The position numbers were made by a program, and so were the translations under genes. This document shows, piece after piece, positions 50,201 to 60,000 of a stretch of DNA of 64,000 nucleotides; within the stretch, counting starts at the first letter, position 1, and each line of letters begins with the position of its first letter. Under the pieces are notes generated by a model. The model did no database searches and was not told the DNA's origin. It saw nothing but the letters and a program-made list of their open reading frames with translations. The DNA is from Scatophagus argus (Eukaryota > Chordata > Actinopteri > Scatophagidae): positions 14,300,318 to 14,364,317 of the forward strand of contig NC_058506.1 of the NCBI RefSeq assembly GCF_020382885.2, in the 5' to 3' direction.

Positions 50201-53200
50201 ACCACAGTGACTGGAGACACAGCAACAGTTGAGGTCACAGTTGCAACAGGGTTTAGGTCTGCTACAACAGTGGCTTTTGGGAAACAAAAAGACAGAAAGG
50301 GGGGTTTTAGTTTAACTTTTGCACGTGTGTTTGTTTGTGTTTTATGGAGATTGTGCACTTACCTGCAATAGTCACAGAGGGAGAGAGGGTGGTGGTGGAG
50401 TCTGGGCTGGAGGTGAGTGTGCGGGAAGGGGTTGTGGATGGCGCCTGAGTAGGGGAGTCTGCTGCTGCTGTGCTTGCTGTAGTGTTGACACTGCTTGAGC
50501 TGGCAGCTGCAGTCACCCCTGCACTTGCACCCGTCCCTGCAGCCCCAGCCCCCGCTACAAGTAGAGGGTTGAGCTCGGACTGCTGGATGATCTTCACGCC
50601 ATCTGGTTTACTCCACGATGACTCTCTGGTCCTGGCGTTGTAGTAGTATGCCTGTGGATGATTAACAAAAACAGCAGTTGCTTAGGGCAAAGAGTAACCA
50701 GAATATGTAACCAGGCAACAAAGTGATATTTATCATCTACACCAATGAATTTTTATATTGTGATATTCAGTCTGATTGCTTTATATTAATATTTAGTAAG
50801 GAAGATTGCATCTAAAATACTTATTCTAGAATGCAAGCCCAATCCAGTCCAGATCAATGTTAAAACTGATTTAACCTTTAACCAGGTTCTGTGCGTCAGC
50901 ACATACTTTTTCAAAACTGCAAAAATTATTTAATTAATTCTCCATGTTTTCCAGACTGTATGAACCAGTATAGGGACCTTGCTATGTGCTTAAATATGAC
51001 TTCCAGTTCACCTTCCCCTCTGCCGTTTTGTTCTCTACCCAGATCTCTTCTGCAGGGTTGAGTGCAGGGGTTCCAGACGCAGGAATGGGAGGCATCCCAG
51101 GAGGAAAAAGCATCCCTGGAGGAGGCGGTAGGTTCCCCATTGGAGGGGGAAGGAACGGAGGTCTCTGCAGCAAAAGATAAAGGCAGCATAAAGACATTTA
51201 AATTTTGGACAGTAAGGACTATGACTATGAATGACTATATACCCAATAACAGCAATCCCTCCTTCAACAAAATATGTCTTCACTGGTTATATAAAATTGG
51301 CCAGTCAAATAAACAGTTGACCATTTAGCCAGTAGCCAGAAAGACATGCCTTAAAGAAGATGATATGAATCAATGTTTTCAATTTGCATCGCTCCAGATC
51401 GATTGATTGTTACACATGCTTTCCTGTCAAAAAAATGCTGTTGAGATGCCTAATCATACCGCTTGTCTGACTCAGAGAATGAAGGACATTACATTCACTA
51501 ATTAACTCACACTCAGAATGAACCTTGAAACAGAAATATGATAAATAATGAACCAATTCAATTTGAACTGGCCTACTGATAAAGGAAACTCTCTAAACTC
51601 ACGCTCCAAAGGCTTATAATATTTTCTTTTGACTTGACAATGGAGACGCTTGCACACAACATGCATTATGTTAAGTCACGACTGAATTTTCTGACCTGGT
51701 GTGGTGATGTTGATATGTGGTTAGTGGAGTGCCTCTTTTGAACAGATGGTTCACTCATCAATATCCATTTTAGTCTTTGTATATCTCTCTATAAATGCTG
51801 CGTAGGATATTACTGCAGGCAAAGATAAATTAGTTCAGGCCTACACTTCCATAAAGAAAAACATTCATGTCCTATAAAATGGGAAACAGTCACCTGTAGA
51901 TGGGGAGGACCCATGGGTGGTGGCATGCCTCCTGGTGGTGGTATTGGTGGCATGTTTGGGTCAAAGGGCGGACGTGCAAATGGAGGCCGTGGTGGGGGTC
52001 CCCTCATCATCCCAAAAGGAGGGGGCGGTGGCCTAAGGAGCGGCGGTGGGCCTCGTAACACTGTCTGGGCAGGTGCAGGTGCAGGCGCAGGTGCAGGAGC
52101 AGGACCGCGGAAACGCACTGCCTGCTGCACCATTCTAGCAAACACAAATAACATCAAGTTACAACCAGTGTTTTATGGCAGATTACTAAGTAGCATTAAT
52201 AAAAAACATTGATTGCCACTTTGATCAATACTAACATACTAATTTGCTCTCAAACCGTTGTACAAAACTGCAGGTAATTCTAATACTAAGGACGCTGGCA
52301 TCTGTATGGTAATATGAAGTTACATTTAAGGTGTCTGTTTCATTTGTCATTCTTGGGGAATTTAAAAATCGCTCGGGGACAACACTGGAATAGTTACTTA
52401 CTCAATACTGTTATCTGAAACAATCGCACAATATAAGAATACCGACATCCGTATGTTGCAAGTCATGCAAAAACGACGTTGTGTTGTAACGTTCCTACAT
52501 GCGATCCAGACAGACTGTCCTAAACTTTGACGTTGCAGGAAAATACAGTGAAAGGTGAGATCGTTTAGAAGATTATTACAGAAACGTTGTACTCTTATCT
52601 GCGTGTAACCATTTCGCTGCAGAAAGACGTTCTTGAAGATGCAATAACGCCGACGTGATGATATCGCTGCAAAGGACTCTATGGGTGCCAGCTCTGAACG
52701 GTTTATTTCTCCACTATTGAGCTCTTCATGGTGATACTGTATTGGCCGCGTACACGTACATGTTATAATTGATTATAAATAAAACTCATTCAAGTCAATC
52801 TCAATCAGTGAATCTCGTCTCGTCTTAATGAAGAGAGAGCCAGTCCATTCAAAACACAGAATGGGCGAAATATTGTGCCCCTGCCTACCAATGAACGTAG
52901 CGCAGCTTAGCTAGCTGACTATATAACATTAACATTTCTTCACAGAAAACTTAATAAAAGAGCTGTGTCTTAACACAAACTCTGGGCCTGGTGAGGAAGG
53001 CCAATAGGTGAAAGAGGGGAACATCTGGCTGTGTTTGATCTGACTGCTTGTGTTTACCGCGTGCCACGAGCGGAGCCCAGACGAGCCGCTTGGCAACACG
53101 GGCTAGTTAGCTAAAAGCTATTTAGCTAGCGTGGCTACATTAAACTAATGCCAGTATTCATCATAGCCTCTTGACGAAAAACAGCGCCGACCAACTTAAT

Positions 53201-53311
53201 ATAAAATCTAAGCGTATGCTTGATTGTACAACTCATTTTAACACATTGTTTGCTATTATCTGACCTGTTTTCGCTGAATCCGATAGTCTCGCTCTCTGCC
53301 TGGTCCGCCAT
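41284..53311 (-). CDS. tcerg1: transcription elongation regulator 1 (TCERG1 / CA150), complete CDS in 21 exons
   Basis: Exons in transcript order: 53265-53311, 51894-52134, 51012-51164, 50363-50651, 50031-50273, 48701-48760, 47347-47547, 47017-47123, 46645-46733, 46371-46531, 46065-46146, 45741-45876, 45353-45442, 45104-45222, 44428-44578, 44002-44166, 43031-43213, 42708-42887, 42497-42580, 41795-41895, 41284-41485. The sum is 3084 nt, 1027 aa, all in frame. There is a Pro/Gly/Met-rich N-terminus ([15 protein letters not shown]), then three WW domains: about 134-166 (EEIWVENK...[10 protein letters not shown]), about 378-405 ([20 protein letters not shown]) and about 472-501 ([21 protein letters not shown]). 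A Glu/Lys-rich coiled part and a C-terminal array of FF domains (from about residue 590: [19 protein letters not shown] onward) follow, ending [16 protein letters not shown]. The nuclear protein couples RNA polymerase II (FF domains bind phosphorylated CTD) to splicing factors (WW domains bind Pro-rich SF1/U2AF). Confidence 0.97.
41795..45876 (-). CDS. tcerg1: tcerg1 exons encoding most of the FF-domain array
   Basis: Exons 45741-45876 down to 41795-41895 carry repeated FF modules, about 50-60 residues each. Examples are [80 protein letters not shown] and [17 protein letters not shown]. Between them lies a long highly charged helix ([20 protein letters not shown]). These residues are almost identical to mammalian TCERG1, so strong purifying selection can be assumed. 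Confidence 0.93.
46311..46351 (+). mobile_element. retroelement 3' tail (GGGATAAATAAAG ... TTCTGATTCTGA)
   Basis: AGAATTTCCCCTCTGGGATA followed by AATAAAGGAATTCTGATTCTGA is a recurrent non-LTR retroelement tail of teleosts. A second copy with the same layout is at 60521-60570. Only the tail is recognisable. It ends 20 bp from the tcerg1 exon edge at 46371, antisense to the gene. Confidence 0.55.
48701..48760 (-). CDS. tcerg1: tcerg1 60-nt symmetric cassette exon
   Basis: Encodes about 20 residues beginning [15 protein letters not shown]. It is bounded by TTCTTGCAG and AACG|GTAAAC, with both introns in phase 1, so skipping removes 20 residues without changing frame. Mammalian TCERG1 has a corresponding segment (VAMMQIV...) that I recall as alternatively spliced. 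It lies between the Pro-rich region and WW2, flanked by introns of about 1.2-1.3 kb. Confidence 0.85.
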
Positions 53312-53470
53312 TACAGGAAAATGTAACCACTCTCTTCCTGGAACCGCCCCTAAGTGATTTCTAGTTTTTCTATTCGCTAAACCATGATTTCAGTCATAGT
53401 CTAGTCCAAGTTCTTATTGGATAATGGTTTTCTCACCGAGGTTTGGCCAAGCGTTCATTGGTCCGCTTGC
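53312..53470 (-). promoter_or_regulatory. tcerg1 promoter with two CCAAT boxes
   Basis: Immediately upstream of the ATG the minus strand has CCAAT boxes at 53457-53461 and 53416-53420, about 105-150 bp from the start codon, and no TATA box. This is typical of a housekeeping promoter. Confidence 0.5.
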
Positions 53471-53631
53471 GTCCAATTTTTCCTTGAGGTCTTTGTTCAG
53501 TTAGTATGCAGTTATTGAAAATAAGTTGTTCTTTGACACTGGAACCTCAAAATTCTAATCAATTCATCCTTCACTCCAAGTGAACCTTTGAAGAAATTAC
53601 TAAATTATTACATTACATAGATAGCCTTCTG

Positions 53632-53667
53632 GACAAATTTCCCTTGGTATCTATCTATCTATCTAAA
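53632..53667 (+). mobile_element. short retroelement-like tail with TCTA units
   Basis: AAATTTCCCTTGGTATC runs into about four CTAT/ATCT units. This resembles the common fish LINE/SINE tail ending in TCTA repeats. It is too short to classify. Confidence 0.3.
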
Positions 53668-53817
53668 CAGCTTATAAACAGGCTGTTAAATAGATAAATA
53701 TAATGAACTCCACACTGGAGTCAGTGCACACCTTCTGCTGCAGAGGAATTACACATGAACATCTCATTACTTACATCTCCTCATAAAAGCAAACTAACAG
53801 ATACAGTAACAGAACAT

Positions 53818-54146
53818 TTTATTTATTTGACCATAAAATCAAATGTAAATCCTGGTAAATATCAATGCCAGTATTGCCTTGTCTTCTAGAGAAGTCCAAC
53901 AACACCAACATCATCTTTGCACCTATATGCCATTTTGCTGTTGCCTGAAAGCGGCTGCCGGCTGACAATATCATATCACACTGCTCAAGGCTCTCTGATG
54001 TTGTAGCGGAGTCAGTGAAGAGTTCATGACTGACGTCAGATGAATGATGCACCTTTGCGAGGGCAGCCAGGGTGGTCTTGTCCCTCTGGAGGTGACTGCT
54101 GTGGCAGCTCTTCACTTCCAGGATGGAGCTGCAGATATTTGGGTAT
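53818..54146 (-). other. unidentified terminal-exon-like segment with polyadenylation signals
   Basis: The minus strand shows an acceptor (TTTTTGTGCAG|ATACCC). About 320 nt later come overlapping AATAAA signals (53818-53827), as at the end of a transcript. Frames give either IPKYLQLHPGSEELPQQSP ending soon at a stop, or a longer frame through YPNICSSILEVKSC that ends at the signal. With 54433-54638 it may form the 3' end of a small transcript. There is no match to a family that I can name. Confidence 0.2.
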
Positions 54147-54432
54147 CTGCACAAAAATCCGATATCAGCACACAGTAAGTAAATTAGAAAATTCTCCAAT
54201 GAATGCGTTAAAGCAAATATTGAACTGTGAACTATATAACTATATCCTAACACTCGCTTAAAGAAAGTGTTATTGTTTGCATAATACTGTGGGCTGATTG
54301 TAAAATTACCAATTTAAAAATGAACATTAATTATAATCTATGTTAGAATCAATTTATTACATGGACTGTGGAAAGACCACTGATGGAAATAAACCAGTTC
54401 TACCACACTGGTTGCTGAAATGTTTCACTAAC

Positions 54433-54638
54433 CTAGAGTTGAATGTGGCCACAGAGTACTGGCCCACTGGATGATTCGAGGGAGGTTATGTAGTTTTCCA
54501 AAGTCCTGGTACCATTTCCGGTTCTGTCAAGCAGTTGCATGTGATCTCTGGTACCTGGATGCTGACCCGTGCTTCTGCCTTGAGCAACTGGGTCTTGTTT
54601 TCTTTCGAGAGGGTGGCTGTCCATCGTTAGGACCGTCT
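54433..54638 (-). other. unidentified exon-like segment between clint1 and tcerg1
   Basis: On the minus strand this 206-nt block is preceded by a good acceptor (CCAAAATTACAG) and followed by a donor (CTCTAG|GTTAGTG). One frame is open throughout (TVLTMDSHPLERK ... GHIQL), with TAG as its last codon. Another frame holds plausible text WYQDFGKLHNLPRIIQWAS but has an in-frame TGA upstream of it. I do not recognise the protein. It could be a small gene, a decayed exon or chance. Confidence 0.2.
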
Positions 54639-55689
54639 CTGTAATTTTGGCTTTGGTCTGGGTTTCAGTGGTTCATCTGAATTTTGATGGATTTGCCCTG
54701 GCAACACATCCTTTAGGACGTTCCAGCTAGTGATGTGGTTTTTTAACTCTGCAGTTGGTAGTAGAAAATGACATTGACCGAGCTGCCATTTATTGACTGG
54801 ACAACAATACAGAAACAAGGATCACATCATGATTTTAGTGTGTTCTGGCTTATCTCCACCCCACAAAATATTTACCAGACACCAAAAGCATTTTTATTTA
54901 GTTACTGATTAGTGCTTACGGCATATTGTTTGTATATAACTGTGTACAATTTCCAGACATGATTTTACAAGGCCAAATCTGGTGGGAAAATTATACATTT
55001 TCTTAATTTGTTGGTTTAAAAGTTTTCAAATTTTAATGAATAAAAAAAGTAATGAAATAAACCTATAAATGATACATAAATTAATTACAGAATGCAACCT
55101 CAAGTTTGCTAAAATCTTCAAATTCCCAGAAAAACTAGAGGACATGTCCTCAGTGGTAGCTACTACAGCCCTCTTCAGCATCAAATGTCATGCAATCATA
55201 ACAGTAAGACCATGAAGACAAACAAGCCTACATTTGGAAAAACAAATGAAACTGAATATTTCTTGTTATAATGTAGTTTAATGTAAGATGAAGTACAGAA
55301 AATATAGAGTGCAATCAAATGAAACGAGCCGTACTGAAAAAAAAAAACAACCCAAAAACAACCCAAAACAAAAACATGATTCCCATCAGCTAAATTATGA
55401 TATCAGTAGCTCTCTCATATGAACATAACTTTACAAGTAAACTAATAAAATATGAAACTAATTGCTATGGAATCATCCTTCTGAGAGTAACAAAATAAAG
55501 ATTTGGTCATTTGGAGTGCAGTGCCTCAGAAAATGACAGGAGGCTCTGCTTAGCTGTGTTTGCACATCAAACAGAGAAAACTATACCCACACACAAAGTC
55601 ACACACACTCATTCACTCTTTTCTCACACATACACTTCGCTCAAGACCCCCAAAGCCCTATAGACTGGTCTTTGCAAGCCACAGAAATC

Positions 55690-56984
55690 ATTTATTCAAA
55701 CTTAATGAAAAAAGAAATCCTCAAATGTATTTAATCCATGTAAGGTAGTGGTTAAATGGTGCAGGGTGCAAAACGTTTTCTGGTAAAAACACTTTGTAAT
55801 TAAAGGTACATTGCTGCATTGTTCCAAATATCTGGGGTTGTGCCACCATCTTAAACATGGAAGAAGTTTAGAGGATTGTTGTGATTGATGTTCAATCATG
55901 TAGATGTTGACTATCGTTTGCCCTCTTTTCCCACCACCAGCTGGAAATACTCTTTAAAAAAAAACCCAAACCATTAGTCTCTACTTCTGTCCATACAGTG
56001 TATGTATGCAAATATATAACAGACAGAATAGATCTATGTGGGTCAGAAATAAAGAGAAAAATATCAGTGAATAGTACCGGTATTTTAGTTTAGTAAAAAT
56101 TGAAAGTATAGGACAAGTATCACTTTAAACAGTATCTGATTTTTGTAATATTAAGTGTCCCACAGTATTTTAGGGACCTTTGTTCTGAGTAGTTCAAGGC
56201 TTCACTCAAGTTGTCTTTTAAATATCAGGTTTTCTAGTGTACACTGAGTGCTTGTGAACTGCTTCAAGCCTGATAGTAAGAGGAGAGGGGAGACACTGGG
56301 AAAAGGGTGTATTATGCAATTCTACACACTATTATGGCTCAAGTACAACCATTGAGTTACCTCATCGCATACACCCAATCCTGCCCTCTGCTGTAGGACT
56401 AGAGTATATATTCAGTATACTCTAGGTATGTTAACTGTTAAGACTATGTGCACAGGGAGCGTAGGAAAACAAGCCATCCCATGGCAATAATGTAATGGCT
56501 TAACGTTTGCAATTGAATATCGTTTAAATAATATAAAATAAATCTCAGGCTACAATGCAGAATTAAGGCAGCAGTGCTGCTTTCATTTAAGTCAGCATGA
56601 CTGACACAATTCTCTGTACAGTCACAGGAGAAAAACTTTTTGCTGTGACTTTTTGTTTTTATGATGTTGCATGACCCTGTAGTTTGTCTATAAAAACTGG
56701 TCAAGTGAGGATCCTTTCCCTACAGTAAAGTAATGATGAGTGGTTGTGGATTGACACCATCCCTGTGCTTGCGGTGTCCTCTATGTGTGACATCATTTCA
56801 CGCATCAAAGTACCAGTGGGTGAGGGGCACCAGTGTGCGCTCTTGCCTTCCTTTAAGATCATGGTGAACTATCACTGGTGCCAGCTCGCCAAAGAGAACA
56901 GAAGCAAAAAGAGAAACATGCAAGGTTGTCTTCAAGTACAGCAGTCCTTCAGTGTTTTATACTCTCATAATGTCAGACAAGCAT

Positions 56985-57022
<38 letters not shown>

Positions 57023-57050
57023 GCGTGCACACATACAGTATTGCAATCCT
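55690..57050 (-). other. probable 3' UTR of clint1
   Basis: Follows the TGA at 57051-57053. The first canonical AATAAA found downstream on the minus strand is at 55691-55696, giving a UTR of about 1.35 kb. A (TC)n(CA)n microsatellite at about 56987-57022 lies within 30-65 nt of the stop codon. No coding exon is seen. Confidence 0.45.
56987..57022 (+). repeat. (TC)n(AC)n compound microsatellite
   Basis: TC units run directly into AC units, close to the clint1 stop codon in its 3' UTR. Confidence 0.9.
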
Positions 57051-60000
57051 TCATTTCCCAAAACTGCCAAAGTTAGCGAAGGCATCTTGTTTGGGTGGAA
57101 CCATGGCTGGGGTGATGGAGTGTGTCAGGCCCATCCCTACTCCCGGCACTCCCATGCCAGCCATACTACCCATCATCACAGGAGTGGCCATGCCCATATT
57201 CATGCTCATGTTCATTCCCATCATGCCTTGGTTGACAGGAATTCCGCCCATTCCCATGGTACCCGTGGTCATTGAAGGGGGCATACTCCCCGCCAAGGAA
57301 GCAGGCATGCCAGTTGATATCGATGCAGGCATGCCCATCGTCATGGTATTGCCTGCCATCATGGGATTGGCTGGTGGTCTAATGGATGCCACGTGAGGTG
57401 GGGAGCTCAGGTTCAGACCTCCAAAGTTCTGGGCCAAAAGGTTGACGGGAGGCACCCCTGCACAGACACACATGGGCAGGAAGGAGTTAATCCACTATGT
57501 TTTACTACTTGGCTTATGAAAGCTTATAATGAACAGCCTGGTAATTGTTCTCAATTACAGTGCCAGTCTAATCTAAACAATGTACAATGAAAAATTAAAA
57601 TGAATCACAGTATGGAACATAATACCTTGTTGCTGGATGATATTGTTGAGTGTGGGTGGTGTCTTAGTGGGGTTGAGGCCTGCTGATAGGAAATCCAGAC
57701 TAATGTTGACGGAGGGGTCGGACCAGGTCGACCCTAAAGATCCTTGAACTCCAACACCAACCTTCTGCTGTTGTCCTATGGGCTGCTGAGATGTCATACC
57801 TCCTAAGCTCTAAAATAAATTAAACAAACATTTTACAACTTGATAAATACACCAAAATTAGACATATGTAAAGAGTGAAAGTGTTTATTATTTAAACTAT
57901 TAATCAAACAATGTAACACACAATCTTCCAGTGGAATTCATTGTTTACAACAACTTAAGACAAACCTGTTGGGAGCGAGAAAGAGGCATGTTTGTCATAG
58001 AACCAGGTGGCCCTGGCATTGCTCCCCCCAGAGAGAAAGTCATGCTCTGAGAGGCACTCAGTGTTGTATGTGGATTGGTTAGTTGATGGTTAACTCCACC
58101 CATCAGGTCAAAGAGCTCGGCAGATGGTGGAATGGGGGTGGGATTAGAGGCAGTGGTTGCCTGGACGCTCCCAAACAGGTCAGTGACAGGCTGGGAGGCA
58201 CCGGAGCTTGATGAAGCAGGTGGATTGGCTGAGAAGGCATTCCAGTCTCCAAATTCTCCATTTCCATTGGATGATGGAGCAGCTGGCCACAAGAGAGTGT
58301 GATTATGTTTAGTTGGCACTGTAACATTCATCTTGGTTTTTGGCAGGAAATGCCTCACTCCTTCACTACAAATTTACATTCACATATAAAAAATCTCAAC
58401 TTGTTTTTTATTTTTGTCATGGTGGAAAGTGTGCAAACATTTTCTAACAGAGAACATTCCAGTACCTAAGAGGGTTTTCATACATAACCTGTATGGTTTA
58501 GTTAAAAAGTTGATGGATTTTCCTGGATAGTTAAAGTCAGCTGATAACTGGTGTGGACCATACAACTGGACTGTCACCCCTTGAAAAGAGGGTCTTCTTA
58601 TGTTTCCAAGTAAAATCTGCTACAGTTTTTTCCATGTTTTTTTAAACTACTATTGTACTGATGAATCAGACAATGAAAAGCAATTATCCCAAGTGATATC
58701 CCCTGAAAGACAGGTCTTTTTGACCTATTTAAACCTGCTCATCATTATCTAGAACATATGGTGGATTTGTCCAGTCAATGACTTTACCTGTCTGCCTGTA
58801 TAAAGATGGTCCTAATAACCAGACCACAACTAAAACGCAGCAATGTCATCTTTTACCTTGGCCAAATGAACTTTACTACAGGTTAAGATTACTAGAAGAG
58901 GACCTGAGAGAGGCGAAAATAAGCTTACCAGTGGAGGTGGGGAGACTGGCAGAGGCTGCAGGAGAGGAGAAGTCAGCAAACCCACCAATGAGGTCTGAAC
59001 TTCCACCTGGATGGACAAGCACACACAAATAGTGACACGACATGTACACAACATATGTAAATTTTAAAAAACAACCATCAAGGCCGACATTTTTTCAATA
59101 TCTGTGTGTGTGCAAAGCTTTGCAGTTACCTGCTGTAGTGCCCTGACTAGACGAGGGGTCAATCACTAGCAGGTCTGCTATACCACTACTGGAGGACTGC
59201 TTGACTGATGACTAAAGGCAGAAGTAGAGAGAGATATGGAGATTAAAGTGCACTGTTGAAAATGTCTCACATTTGCAAAAGCATGAATGTTGGTGTGAGT
59301 ACCTTCTCCTCTGGGCTCTTATCTCCAGTGTAGTGAGCTGCAGCACCCAGGTCCAGCGTCTTACTGCTTGTTGCTCCACTGCGTTTCCGTGTGGTGGTGG
59401 TTGTGGTTTCTGTTGCTTGTGTGATATGGATGCTCTTTGTTGTGACAGTTTCTTCCTCATCTTTGAACTCAAGGGTTTCTTGCCTACCGTTTCTCGATGC
59501 TCTGTCCTCCTCGTTGTCACTATGGCAACCAGATGAAGGACATTTGAGATGCAGCACTCAGGAGATCTTGCTATTGACTGTTTTGTTGCTTTGAAATTAT
59601 CCGTGACCATTTGGTTATGCAATTTAAAGATTTTCAACGTGTGACAGGGAGACTAAGAAGAATCATTATTTAATTTTTGTTGAATGATTCAGAGTTTAAA
59701 AAGGAAGCCAAATTGGCTATTGCAATAATAATAAAACTATGTGTAACCAAGGAAGCATGCAGCAACTTTAGTATACATCATCAGTCAATTTCCATCTTGG
59801 ACAACATTTACCTGATTCTGTCGGGTGAATCATCTCTTTCCTTCTTCCTGAACTTGCTGAGTGTGTCATCGATGGTGCTGCCTATCTTGTCACTGATCTC
59901 TCCAAGCTTCTCACTAAAGGGGAAAGCTCCTCTGCTTTTATCCCAGTCCTCATCCCACTTATTTCGATCCAACTCATTAGCTGGAAGGACAAAAACAAGA

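Noticed and set aside
51913..52212. Gly-rich plus-strand frame
   Set aside because: Antisense to the Pro-rich N-terminal exon of TCERG1.
57025..57396. 123-residue plus-strand frame rich in Pro/Met/Ile
   Set aside because: Antisense to the Met/Gly-rich C-terminus of CLINT1.
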